From JASEHD01 sp964471945 (GTDB lineage: Bacteria; Bacteroidota; Ignavibacteria; UBA10030; SZUA-254): DNA of 13,442 nt. The notes under the pieces are model-generated. The model searched no databases and was not told where the DNA came from. It was given only the letters and a program-made list of their open reading frames with translations. Below are positions 6,550-13,421 of this stretch, in pieces. The DNA lies in the NCBI GenBank assembly GCA_964471945.1, contig CAYYIJ010000067.1, positions 1-13,442 of the forward strand, in the 5' to 3' direction. The position numbers were made by a program, and so were the translations under genes. Each line of letters starts with the position of its first letter. The stretch's first letter is position 1.

Positions 6550-6588
6550 GAAAACTTTATTCTTGATTATTAATCAATCGGATAAAAA

Positions 6589-7188
6589 ATGCTCGAGTAT
6601 GCACTCGGTTTGATTGAGACCAAGGGACTTGTGGGTGCGATTGAAGCATCGGATGCGATGTGTAAAACCGCAGAGGTACAACTTATCGGCAAGGAGCGGA
6701 CTGGTGGTGGATTTATCACGGTGAAAATTATTGGTGATGTTGCGGCAGTAAAAGCTGCCGTGGATGCTGGTGCAGCAGCAGCCCAAAGAATCGGAGAACT
6801 TATTTCAGTACACGTGATCCCCAGACCTGATGATGACACTGAAATAGTAATTTATCCTCCACTATCGCAAACTCTCAAACCTAAATATGAGAAGAAATTA
6901 ACGGGCAAGGTTTCTACCATAACTCGGCAAGGAATTACAAAGGCACAAAAAACCAAAATCGTAATAGAATCTTCGGTAGATGTGCCGCCGCTGGGATCGG
7001 AAGATATCCCGGTGCAAGCAGGTGAAGGTGAAGCAACGTACCGTGAACAATTGAATGCTATGTCGGTACATCAGCTCCGGCGTTATGCTCGGAGCATAAC
7101 AGGACTTTCGATTTTCGGCCGACAAATCTCACGTGCAAATCGGAATGAGCTGATTGATGAGTTAATGAAAGTGAAATTTCCGAAATGA
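6589..7188 (+). CDS. BMC-H shell protein with a C-terminal extension domain
   Basis: Residues 1-90 are a second BMC-H domain: ALGLIETKGLVGAIEASDAM at 5-24, pore loop TGGG at 38-41, IGDVAAVKAAVDAGAAAA at 48-65, VHVIPRPDDD at 74-83. It is clearly related to, but not a copy of, the first shell protein. A linker of about 60 residues (91-150), rich in Lys, Thr, Pro and Val, leads to a compact helical C-terminus: YREQLNAMSVHQLRRYARSI (151-170), a GLSIFGRQIS turn (172-181) and RANRNELIDELMKV (182-195). Helix, extended loop with G-R-Q-I-S, helix is like SAP/Rho-N-type small domains and recalls extensions on some shell proteins (PduK- or EutK-like); it may bind cargo or nucleic acid, which is inference. 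The SD is weak (CGGAT). The total of 199 residues is about twice a standard BMC-H. Confidence 0.94.
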   Translation: MLEYALGLIETKGLVGAIEASDAMCKTAEVQLIGKERTGGGFITVKIIGDVAAVKAAVDAGAAAAQRIGELISVHVIPRPDDDTEIVIYPPLSQTLKPKYEKKLTGKVSTITRQGITKAQKTKIVIESSVDVPPLGSEDIPVQAGEGEATYREQLNAMSVHQLRRYARSITGLSIFGRQISRANRNELIDELMKVKFPK

Positions 7189-7205
7189 TCGTGTAAACTT
7201 TTTCT

Positions 7206-7240
7206 AACTCCATCCTTGATGCTGGATGGAGTTTTTTTTA
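7206..7240 (+). terminator. Strong intrinsic terminator after the BMC genes
   Basis: AACTCCATCC (7206-7215) pairs perfectly with GGATGGAGTT (7224-7233) around an 8-nt loop, followed by an eight-T run to 7239. It should end the two-gene shell transcript 18 nt after the stop. The 3' arm contains GGATGGAG, the only SD-like string before the next ATG at 7245. Confidence 0.92.
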
Positions 7241-7244
7241 TTTT

Positions 7245-8168
7245 ATGGAAAAAAAACGATACCATATTTTAATAGGGTCGGTTCTCTTTGCAATTCTCGC
7301 ATGGATTTCAATCAACCTAAACGAAGAGTTTAGTGTTACAAAAACCCTTCCTGTGGTCATTGAGAACTTGAAAGAAGGAAAAGCGCTCAAGCAACACGTC
7401 CCGAAAGTTGTTAATGCACATTTTCGTGGGCGAGGATGGGCGCTCGCCGGATTTTATCTTAAGCCCCAGATTAATTACCACATAGACGTCTCATCAATTG
7501 GCGCAAAAGATTTTATTATTACAAGTAAAAATTTATTTGAACATGTCCATTTACCGATAGCACTTCAACCAATCTCTGTTGAGCCAGACACTATAATACT
7601 CGCAATCGATAATTATCTGGAGAAAAAAGTACCAGTAATTCCACGCCTCGTATTGGAATATCGTGACGGATACGGGCAGGTTGGTGCTGTCGAAGTTTCA
7701 CCTGAGAGTATCTCAATTGGGGGTTCCGAAAACGTTTTGAAAGATATCTTAGCATTCCATACGATATATAGAAAATACGATAATATAACAACCACCATTA
7801 ACGAAAATATTCCCTTAGAAGATCCCGCAAGTTACGCGATTAAGATTGTTCCTAAATCGGTACACCTTAACGTAAACGTCCAACCATTTGCTGAAAAATC
7901 GTTTATAGGAATTCCAATAATTGTCGAAGCGGTACCAACTAACAAAGAAGTAATTTTCATACCACCAAAAATGGATATCATTGTCCGTGCTGGCATAGAA
8001 CAATTGGCTCAACTCAAAGAAGAAGATTTTCGACTTCATATCAATTATCATAATCTGATACAAAACTCATCAAAAACCTTTGTACCTATTCTCACGGCAC
8101 CATTAGAAGTAAGAATAGTAAATAAAAAACCTGAGCGATTTCAATTTATTATCAGAAAGAAATTGTAA
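7245..8168 (+). CDS. YbbR-domain (CdaR-like) membrane-anchored protein
   Basis: The 307-residue protein has a short basic start (MEKKRYH), one membrane helix (8-23) and an extracytoplasmic region of YbbR-type beta repeats. The first repeat is LPVVIENLKEGKALKQHVPK (35-54) leading to VVNAHFRGRGWAL. A second is VPVIPRLVLEYRDGYGQVG with VEVSPESISIGGSENVLKDI (149-168). A third starts at IGIPIIVEAVPTNKEV. In Firmicutes such proteins (CdaR) regulate the c-di-AMP cyclase CdaA; no cyclase or glmM is next to it here, so that role is not assumed. ATG 7245 is the only start that keeps the membrane helix, yet it lies only 5 nt after the U-run of a strong terminator. The stop is 4 nt before pdxJ, so the two are probably co-transcribed. 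Confidence 0.88.
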   Translation: MEKKRYHILIGSVLFAILAWISINLNEEFSVTKTLPVVIENLKEGKALKQHVPKVVNAHFRGRGWALAGFYLKPQINYHIDVSSIGAKDFIITSKNLFEHVHLPIALQPISVEPDTIILAIDNYLEKKVPVIPRLVLEYRDGYGQVGAVEVSPESISIGGSENVLKDILAFHTIYRKYDNITTTINENIPLEDPASYAIKIVPKSVHLNVNVQPFAEKSFIGIPIIVEAVPTNKEVIFIPPKMDIIVRAGIEQLAQLKEEDFRLHINYHNLIQNSSKTFVPILTAPLEVRIVNKKPERFQFIIRKKL

Positions 8169-8172
8169 TCAT

Positions 8173-8886
8173 ATGAAACTTTCTATTAATATTGATCATA
8201 TCGCAACACTTCGTAATGCACGCGGAGGAAATGTACCCGATCTGATAGAAACTGCGCGTATATGCGAACATGCTGGCGCTGATGGAATCGTATGTCACCT
8301 GCGGGAAGATAGACGCCATATCCGTGATAACGATGTCAAAGTTTTACGGAAAAGTATATTAACTAAGTTAGACTTAGAAATGGCAGCCACACAGGAAATT
8401 ATCGATATTGCTCTTCAAGTTAAACCAGATCTCGTCACACTTGTTCCAGAAAAGCGCCGAGAGCTGACTACTGAAGGCGGGCTTGATGTAGTCCGCTTAC
8501 AATTATCTTTAAGAAAATGTATTCAACAATTTCATGAGCGGGGGATTTTAGTGAGTCTTTTTGTCGATCCGTTACACAAACAAATTGAGACGGCAAAAAA
8601 GATTAATACCGACATGATAGAAATTCATACCGGCGAATATGTAAACGCTAAATCAGAGGAATCAAAGAAAAAACAACTCGATCGTATACGTAAGATGGCA
8701 ATCCTCGGCAGGCAAATTGGGCTCGGTGTAAATGCTGGCCATGGACTTGATTATCACAATATCAGACCAATTACAAGAATCAGAGAAATAGAAGAAATAA
8801 GCATTGGGCATGCAATTATCGTTCGCGCGATATCGGTAGGATTAGATAGAGCGGTTCGGGAAATGATTAAATTAGTGAAGGGGTAA
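8173..8886 (+). CDS. pdxJ: Pyridoxine 5'-phosphate synthase PdxJ
   Basis: PdxJ condenses 3-amino-2-oxopropyl phosphate with 1-deoxy-D-xylulose 5-phosphate to make pyridoxine 5'-phosphate, the ring-closing step of the DXP-dependent vitamin B6 pathway. The protein is a cytoplasmic TIM barrel of 237 residues, the normal length. Conserved blocks are intact: INIDHIATLRNARGG (5-19), VCHLREDRRHI (40-50) with His42 equivalent to catalytic His45 of E. coli, LDLEMA with Glu69 (Glu72), LVPEKRRELTTEGGLD (90-105), SLFVDP (128-133), IEIHTGEYVNA (149-159) and VNAGHGLDYHN with His190 (His193). It follows ybbR by 4 nt and is convergent with the DUF151-UVR gene with only three bases between their stops. Confidence 0.98.
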   Translation: MKLSINIDHIATLRNARGGNVPDLIETARICEHAGADGIVCHLREDRRHIRDNDVKVLRKSILTKLDLEMAATQEIIDIALQVKPDLVTLVPEKRRELTTEGGLDVVRLQLSLRKCIQQFHERGILVSLFVDPLHKQIETAKKINTDMIEIHTGEYVNAKSEESKKKQLDRIRKMAILGRQIGLGVNAGHGLDYHNIRPITRIREIEEISIGHAIIVRAISVGLDRAVREMIKLVKG

Positions 8887-8889
8887 TAG

Positions 8890-9435
8890 TTATTGCTCGA
8901 TTTTTTTGATCGCATCTCGAAGCTTGGCAGCTCTTTCATAATCCTCTCGTTCTACTGCTTCATTTAATTGTGCCTTGAGTGCTTCCAATTTTGTCAGATG
9001 GCTCTCGGTTGTTTTAGTTGATGTTGCCTGATCATCGCTTTCAGGGATTATAGAGGCTTCATCCATTACTTTTTCTGAAACATAAATAGGTACTCTAAAA
9101 CGAACTGCCAATGCGATTGCATCACTCGGACGAGCATCGATTTCCTGACTGTTGACATTAAGTGTGGCAAAGAAAGTTCCATCCCTAAGTTCGCTAATAG
9201 TAATTTCTCTTAGATCGGCTCCAAATGATTCGAGTATGTTTTTTATCAAGTCATGTGTAAGCGGTCGCGGGGGTTTAATACCTTCAATTTCAAGTGCAAT
9301 AGATTGAGCTTCAAATGCGCCTATAATAATTGGAAGCCGACGGCTGCCATTAACTTCTTTTAAAATGAGTGCGTACGCACCACCGCTTTGCTGACTTGTT
9401 GATAAACCCGAGATATCTACCTGAATTCGTTCCAT
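8890..9435 (-). CDS. Bifunctional-nuclease (DUF151) domain protein with C-terminal UVR motif
   Basis: Residues 1-125 form a DUF151/bifunctional nuclease (BFN) domain: LPIIIGAFEAQSIALEIEG (34-52), PPRPLTHDLIKNILESFGA (55-73) and the signature ARPSDAIALAVR (101-112). After a polar Ser/Thr-rich linker (131-147), residues 148-180 are a UVR-type coiled coil (LEALKAQLNEAVEREDYERAA at 149-169). UVR motifs mediate protein contacts in UvrB, UvrC, ClpC and McsA. Plant and mycobacterial BFN proteins have reported DNase/RNase activity; whether this one does is unknown. The 181-residue length fits the known two-domain form. It follows etfA by three bases and is probably translated from the same mRNA, although no functional link with the flavoprotein is obvious. 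Confidence 0.93.
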   Translation of the reverse strand: MERIQVDISGLSTSQQSGGAYALILKEVNGSRRLPIIIGAFEAQSIALEIEGIKPPRPLTHDLIKNILESFGADLREITISELRDGTFFATLNVNSQEIDARPSDAIALAVRFRVPIYVSEKVMDEASIIPESDDQATSTKTTESHLTKLEALKAQLNEAVEREDYERAAKLRDAIKKIEQ

Positions 9436-9438
9436 CGT

Positions 9439-10413
9439 TCATTTCCCAAGTAGTGTTTTGATTTCATCCGTAAGGACAGGAAGGATATCAAATACGTCGC
9501 CTACTATGCCATAATCGGCTATCTGAAAAATTGGTGCGTCCTTATCTTTATTGATAGCTACAATACATTTTGAGGAAGACATTCCAGCAACATGCTGTAT
9601 TGCCCCCGAAATTCCACACGCAATGTAGAGTGACGGTGAAACTGTTTTTCCGGTTTGTCCGACCTGTTCATCGTGCGGACGCCAGCCCGCATCAACCACT
9701 GCGCGTGAAACACCGACCGCGGCGTTAAGTGTATCTGCAAGTTTCTCGATAATATGGAAATGTTCAGGACCTTTCATTCCCCGCCCCCCAGAGACTATAA
9801 TATCAGCCTCTGTTACATCGGGTCGTCCTTCGACTATCTTGACACGCGTAACTTTTGCGCTAAAATCACTATCCGTTAAATTAAATGAAATTTTCTCGAT
9901 TTTTGGTTGTACACCATCTCTCATAATCGCCGTGAAAATATTTGGCCTCAGTGTGAACATCTTTATGGATGAATTGATTTTCACTTTAGTAAGTGCTTTG
10001 CCCGCATAAACAGGTCTCGTTGCTATTATTTCACTGTTCTCGACACCAAGCGCTACACAATCGGCAGCGATACCGGCTGAAAGTTTCACCGCTGTTCGGG
10101 GAGCTAAATCTTTTCCCATCTGGCTTGCTGGAAGAAATATAACGGACACTTGCTCTTGAATCGCTACCTCTGCTAATATTTTTCCATAAGCACTAGTTGA
10201 GTAGTAATGAAGCCGGGAATCTTCGGCTACTAAAATTCTTGATGCACCATATGCGGAAAGTGCGGGGGAAATGTTTTCCACATCATCACCGATGACGAGC
10301 ACAACAAGGTCAGCTCCAAGCTGATCGGCAATTGATTTTGCAGCTTGTGTTACTTCAAAAGCTGATTTTTTAAATTTTCCTTCACGTTGTTCAGCGAATG
10401 CGAGTATTTTCAT
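9439..10413 (-). CDS. etfA: Electron transfer flavoprotein alpha subunit
   Basis: EtfA and EtfB form the soluble FAD-containing heterodimer that passes electrons from acyl-CoA and related dehydrogenases to the quinone pool via ETF:quinone oxidoreductase, or takes part in flavin bifurcation. The C-terminal FAD domain is intact (numbering from the chosen ATG): SGGRGMKGPEHF (208-219), DEQVGQTGKTVSP (248-260), YIACGISGAIQHVAGM (263-278), CIVAINKDKDAPIF (283-296) and ADYGIVGD (299-306). I chose ATG 10413 (324 aa, MKILAFAEQ) because an upstream in-frame TTG at 10419 would add only two residues; no clear SD distinguishes them. It follows etfB by 55 bp and precedes the DUF151-UVR gene by three. Confidence 0.97.
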   Translation of the reverse strand: MKILAFAEQREGKFKKSAFEVTQAAKSIADQLGADLVVLVIGDDVENISPALSAYGASRILVAEDSRLHYYSTSAYGKILAEVAIQEQVSVIFLPASQMGKDLAPRTAVKLSAGIAADCVALGVENSEIIATRPVYAGKALTKVKINSSIKMFTLRPNIFTAIMRDGVQPKIEKISFNLTDSDFSAKVTRVKIVEGRPDVTEADIIVSGGRGMKGPEHFHIIEKLADTLNAAVGVSRAVVDAGWRPHDEQVGQTGKTVSPSLYIACGISGAIQHVAGMSSSKCIVAINKDKDAPIFQIADYGIVGDVFDILPVLTDEIKTLLGK

Positions 10414-10468
10414 ATTCAAGTAAAAAGTAAAAATTTGTTATTATTACTAATATCAAACATCTGACATC

Positions 10469-11215
10469 TCAAATGACTTTTGCTTCTTCGTGCAGCAGTC
10501 GCACCATTTCAGGTACTGCACTCGAGTCCGTTCCTACAATCTTCCCCGCTTGTTTTGAGGAAGGCATCTGCATTGAATGAACTTCAACTATATTGATAAT
10601 TGTTGCGGGCATACGTTCTTCTATTGGTTTTGTTTTTGAAGCCATGATACCTTTCAGCGATGGATATCTCGGTTCATTCAATCCTTTATGTGCTGCTATT
10701 ACCACGGGGAATGTCGTTTCTACAACTTCATGTCCACCCTCAATTTCTCTTTCACAGATTACATTATTATCTTGCACATTCATTTTTACAACACACGATA
10801 CTGAAGGAAACCCTAAAAGCTCTGCTACCATTCCGGGTACTTGCTCATCAGAGTAATCAATTGATTGTTTGCCGAAAAGGATAAAGTCAGGTGATAATAT
10901 TTTCAATTCTTCGGCGAGTGCTTTTGCCACAGAAAATGAATCGCGAGCGGAATCATCTTTCAATAAAATTGCTTTGTCAATTCCCATAGCAAGAGCTTTT
11001 CTGAGTGCATCTTTGTGAGAATCGCCGCCTAATGAAAGAGCAACCGTTTCTCCCCCGTGTTTTTCTTTTAATCGAAGCGCCGCCTCTACTCCATACTCAT
11101 CATAAGGATTCAAGATGAATGTTATACTTGTTTTATCAATTGTTTTGCCATCTTTTCCCACCTTAACTTTTGCTTCAGTATCGGGAACTTGGTTGATGCA
11201 TGCTACTATTTTCAT
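10469..11215 (-). CDS. etfB: Electron transfer flavoprotein beta subunit
   Basis: This is the AMP/FAD-domain partner of EtfA, 248 residues from ATG 11215 (MKIVACINQVPD), the usual length. Conserved features: FILNPYDEYGVEAALRLKE (33-51), FGKQSIDYSDEQVPGMVAEL (114-133, the nucleotide-binding segment) and the ETF-beta signature EREIEGGHEVVETTFPVVIA (155-174) continuing to LNEPRYPSLKGIMASKTKPI (179-198). A TTG start at 11224 would add three residues (LIS) and is less likely. The gene order etfB-etfA is typical. No acyl-CoA dehydrogenase, ETF-QO or Fix-type genes are in the window, so the electron donor is not known. Confidence 0.97.
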   Translation of the reverse strand: MKIVACINQVPDTEAKVKVGKDGKTIDKTSITFILNPYDEYGVEAALRLKEKHGGETVALSLGGDSHKDALRKALAMGIDKAILLKDDSARDSFSVAKALAEELKILSPDFILFGKQSIDYSDEQVPGMVAELLGFPSVSCVVKMNVQDNNVICEREIEGGHEVVETTFPVVIAAHKGLNEPRYPSLKGIMASKTKPIEERMPATIINIVEVHSMQMPSSKQAGKIVGTDSSAVPEMVRLLHEEAKVI

Positions 11216-11247
11216 AGATATCAATTGGATTTATTAAGATTAATTTG

Positions 11248-11276
11248 AATATAGGTACAATCTTTTAAAAATGCAA
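11248..11276 (-). promoter_or_regulatory. Sigma70-type promoter of the etf operon
   Basis: On the minus strand TTGCAT (11276-11271), a 17-nt spacer and TATATT (11253-11248). The -10 box is identical to those of the asmA and BMC promoters. The -10 lies about 32 nt before the etfB ATG, so the leader is short. Confidence 0.6.
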
Positions 11277-11282
11277 TTGCAT
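11271..11282. promoter_or_regulatory. Perfect 12-bp palindrome between etfB and fbp
   Basis: ATGCAATTGCAT is its own reverse complement. Each half supplies the TTGCAT -35 box of one of the two divergent promoters, so a protein bound here would cover both. It is either an operator or just the product of two abutting identical -35 boxes. Confidence 0.45.
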
Positions 11283-11305
11283 CTCAATATTCAATTCGCT
11301 AAATT
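11277..11305 (+). promoter_or_regulatory. Candidate fbp promoter
   Basis: TTGCAT (11277-11282), a 17-nt spacer and TAAATT (11300-11305). The -10 matches the consensus at four of six positions, so it is weaker than the opposing etf promoter. Its -35 box abuts that of the etf promoter directly. Confidence 0.4.
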
Positions 11306-11356
11306 CATGTAAACATAAAAATACTCTAATCATTTATTTAAATTGAGGACATTTCG

Positions 11357-12370
11357 ATGGTAACTTCAATAAAAAAATTCATAACCCTGGAAAGATTTAT
11401 TCATGAACAAGAACATTTACATCCAGCCGCTACGGGCGAATTTTCAGCAATTCTTCACGATCTTTCACTCGCAGCAAAATTAGTTTGGCGTGAGGTAAGC
11501 AAAGCCGGGCTTGTAAATATTCTTGGATTGACAGATCGTGTCAATGTTAGCGGCGATGTTGTGAAGAAGCTCGATGAGTTTGCAGACGAGACTATTTATA
11601 AAGCGATGGATCACGGGGGACATCTTTGTGTAATGGCTTCGGAGGAAAATGAGGACATTCTTCACATTCCGGAAGAATACCACTCAGGCAGTTATGTATT
11701 GTTGTACGATCCTCTCGACGGTTCCTCTAATATAGATGCTAATATAACTATCGGTTCTATTTTCAGTTTATACAAAAGAGTTTCATCAGGAGGAAAAGGA
11801 ACGTTAGCCGATTGTTTACAATCCGGCTGTAAACAGGTGGCCGCTGGATATGTGATTTATGGATCAAGCACCGTGTTTGTGTATTCTACAGGTAATGGTG
11901 TTCATGGATTTACACTTGATCCTACGGTAGGCGAGTTTCTCCTCTCGAACGAGAACATTAAAATTCCTAAGAAGGGAAAAATCTACAGCATGAATGAAGG
12001 AAACTCCCGCAACTGGAACGAAAATTTACAACGGTATATACAATATTTAAAAGAGGAAGATAAAACCACCGGGCGACCTTACTCACATCGCTACATCGGT
12101 ACGATGGTTGGGGATGCTCATCGGACGCTGATGTACGGTGGTATTTTTGCCTATCCGGGTGATAAGAAAAATCCCGATGGAAAATTGCGGCTGTGTTACG
12201 AATGCAATCCGATGTCGTTCATCATTGAACACGCGGGCGGTAGAGCAATCGATGGCAAACAAAGAATCCTCGATATCAAACCCACAGCACTTCATCAGCA
12301 TACACCTGTGTTTTTAGGAAGTGAGGATGATGTAAAAGTGTGCGAAGAGTTTTTAAAGGGAGAAAGATAG
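11357..12370 (+). CDS. fbp: Fructose-1,6-bisphosphatase, class I
   Basis: Class I FBPase hydrolyses fructose 1,6-bisphosphate to fructose 6-phosphate with Mg2+, the committed step of gluconeogenesis. The 337 residues match bacterial and plant class I enzymes. Seen in the sequence: ITLERFIHEQE (9-19), SGDVVKKLDEFAD (65-77), MASEENE (93-99) with metal-binding Glu96/Glu97, YDPLDGSSNID (117-127) supplying the metal-ligand and catalytic aspartates and the phosphate loop, RYIGTMVGDAHRTLMYGGIF (245-264), and CYECNPMSFIIEHAGGRAID (280-299). SD GAGGA is 8 nt before the ATG. It is monocistronic: divergent from etfB and convergent with the SnoaL-like gene. Sharing a control region with etfAB could tie sugar synthesis to fatty- or amino-acid oxidation, an inference. 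Confidence 0.98.
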   Translation: MVTSIKKFITLERFIHEQEHLHPAATGEFSAILHDLSLAAKLVWREVSKAGLVNILGLTDRVNVSGDVVKKLDEFADETIYKAMDHGGHLCVMASEENEDILHIPEEYHSGSYVLLYDPLDGSSNIDANITIGSIFSLYKRVSSGGKGTLADCLQSGCKQVAAGYVIYGSSTVFVYSTGNGVHGFTLDPTVGEFLLSNENIKIPKKGKIYSMNEGNSRNWNENLQRYIQYLKEEDKTTGRPYSHRYIGTMVGDAHRTLMYGGIFAYPGDKKNPDGKLRLCYECNPMSFIIEHAGGRAIDGKQRILDIKPTALHQHTPVFLGSEDDVKVCEEFLKGER

Positions 12371-12403
12371 AAATAACTTTACCGACCTAATAATATTTAT
12401 AGA

Positions 12404-12423
12404 ATTCTTCGCACAACAAGAAT
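12404..12423. terminator. Weak bidirectional stem-loop between fbp and the SnoaL-like gene
   Basis: ATTCTT (12404-12409) pairs with AAGAAT (12418-12423) around an 8-nt loop in the 56-bp convergent gap. The stem is A/T-rich and lacks a clear U-tract on either strand, so terminator function is doubtful. Confidence 0.25.
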
Positions 12424-12426
12424 AGT

Positions 12427-12819
12427 TCAAAAAATCCCATCCTTATTCGGCGAATCAGTTGGAATTATTTGAGCGACATCCCACATTTCGATAATCTTAT
12501 TATCTTGGAAACGGAACAAATGCACAACCGAGATTTCCATTCCACCCGAGCTTTGAATGAGGTGTGAGTGAACAGCGACCAAATCGTTATCACCGAGAAC
12601 GGCTTTGATAATTAGCTGCTTTTTCGGAAACTTAGCATGATCTTCCATCATAGCTTTTTGTAGCTCCTGAAAACCTGCCGGAAAGTAAGGATTGTGGTGT
12701 TTACCATCGAAATCTACGTATTCCTTGTAAGCTTTTTCTATTTCTCCTGCTACTACGAGTTGCAGAAATTGCACTGCTGACTGCATACGATATTCAGTCC
12801 GATCGTTATCTTTTGACAT
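12427..12819 (-). CDS. SnoaL/NTF2-like protein
   Basis: The 130-residue protein has the alpha+beta-cone layout of the NTF2-like superfamily: an N-terminal helix (RTEYRMQSAVQFLQLVVAGE, about 7-26), a second helix with YKEYVDFDGKHHNPYFPAG (31-49), a helix with LQKAMMEDHAKFP, then strands KQLIIKAVLGDNDLVAVHSH and EISVVHLFRFQDNKIIEMWD. The ending FRF-x-D-x-KI-x-E-x-WD is typical of SnoaL-like/ketosteroid-isomerase-like proteins. The HHNPYFPAG motif is shared with many uncharacterised bacterial members. Such small pockets bind or isomerise hydrophobic substrates in some relatives; no specific reaction can be assigned. An SD AAAAGGAAA lies upstream of the ATG. It stands alone between fbp and a degraded region. 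Confidence 0.85.
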   Translation of the reverse strand: MSKDNDRTEYRMQSAVQFLQLVVAGEIEKAYKEYVDFDGKHHNPYFPAGFQELQKAMMEDHAKFPKKQLIIKAVLGDNDLVAVHSHLIQSSGGMEISVVHLFRFQDNKIIEMWDVAQIIPTDSPNKDGIF

Positions 12820-12948
12820 CGCTATTTCCTTTTCGTTTAGAATTTATTTTACCACGAATATCTAATCGTGTACGTTATACCTCACGCAAGTTTATAACTT
12901 TCGGGAGGTTCAAGATAATAGATAACTTTATGCAATCCTAATCCCATT

Positions 12949-12973
12949 GGTCATTGCTTCGTTCGGGATGATG
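12949..12973 (-). repeat. TCATnCCGAAC-type intergenic repeat fragment
   Basis: On the minus strand it reads CATCATCCCGAACGAAGCAA followed by TGACC. The core resembles the plus-strand string at 13422-13433 (GTCATTCCGAAC), in opposite orientation. Strings of this kind are familiar as dispersed intergenic repeats in environmental Bacteroidota-type genomes; this is recognition, not a search result. Confidence 0.35.
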
Positions 12974-13030
12974 TTGTCCATGATGAAATCTTTTGGATGA
13001 TAAGCGAGGGGCGATATTCGGAAGTCAATA

Positions 13031-13135
13031 TTATATTTTATTCTTCTTTAATTCTTGAATATATTTTTTGGCAATCGCTATTACCTCGCGATTTCTGCGA
13101 GTTCTGTGCGATATAACTCTGTTTTGTCGAGACAT
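13031..13135 (-). pseudogene. N-terminal stub of a nucleotidyltransferase (MNT-type) gene
   Basis: A 34-codon frame starts at ATG 13135, inside the tail of the HEPN remnant in another frame, and ends with TAA at 13033-13031. Its second half, REVIAIAKKYIQELKKNKI, resembles the N-terminal helix of minimal nucleotidyltransferases, which normally continue into a strand and the GSxAxG active-site loop. None of that follows: DNA below 13031 lacks any such motif. HEPN and MNT genes commonly occur as overlapping toxin-antitoxin pairs, which supports the reading. The match is short, so identity is tentative. Confidence 0.4.
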
Positions 13136-13386
13136 GATTTAGTAAACCTTCTTGTTGCCAATCTGTACAATTTCAATTTTTCATCAGGGTAGCGAGCTTC
13201 AATCACAAAACGATTCATTACTTCAAAAAAATTCCGCATCTCATCGTTCATTATCAACTCAGCCTTAACAGCAAGTAATACTAGATCGTGAGAATAAGGA
13301 GGAATAGTTTTTGTTTTCTTTACGATAATAGCTTTTAGTCCTTTTTCTAAAACGAGATGACAGAAAAAGGAGCTATGGTAATAGTT
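13081..13386 (-). pseudogene. HEPN-domain protein remnant, 5' end missing
   Basis: This is a 101-codon open frame with no start codon near its beginning and an in-frame TAG at 13389-13387 just upstream. It encodes recognisable HEPN-family segments: YYHSSFFCHLVLEKGLKAII (the second-helix signature with EKxLKA), TIPPYSHDLVLLAVKAEL, FEVMNRFVIEARYPDEKLKL (the ARYPD motif) and a C-terminal helix ending LAEIAR. The usual first 20-30 residues are not joined in frame. A different frame reads FIIFQKSLRT directly before the junction, so a one-base deletion near 13380 could explain part of the break, but the DNA above about 13400 looks like intergenic repeat. HEPN proteins of this type pair with MNT nucleotidyltransferases as toxin or antitoxin modules. 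It is non-functional as it stands unless a sequencing error is involved. Confidence 0.7.
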
Positions 13387-13421
13387 CTAAGAGACTTCTG
13401 AAATATTATAAAACCATACCC

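Noticed and set aside
6570..6839. Minus-strand frames opposite the second BMC gene
   Set aside because: Antisense shadows produced by the GC-richer BMC codons; the plus-strand BMC domain is unmistakable.
6256..7188. The two BMC genes as a recent tandem duplication
   Set aside because: They share the family core but differ at many positions, including the pore loop surroundings and N-terminus, and one has a long extension, so they are distinct paralogues.
10414..10419. TTG start for etfA
   Set aside because: It adds only two residues before MKILAF, a typical EtfA start, and there is no SD to favour it.
11216..11224. TTG start for etfB
   Set aside because: It adds only L-I-S before the standard MKIVACINQVPD start.
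12837..13030. Continuation of a nucleotidyltransferase gene
   Set aside because: Reading on from the stub in the minus-strand frames shows no GSxAxG or DxD motif, and stops are frequent.
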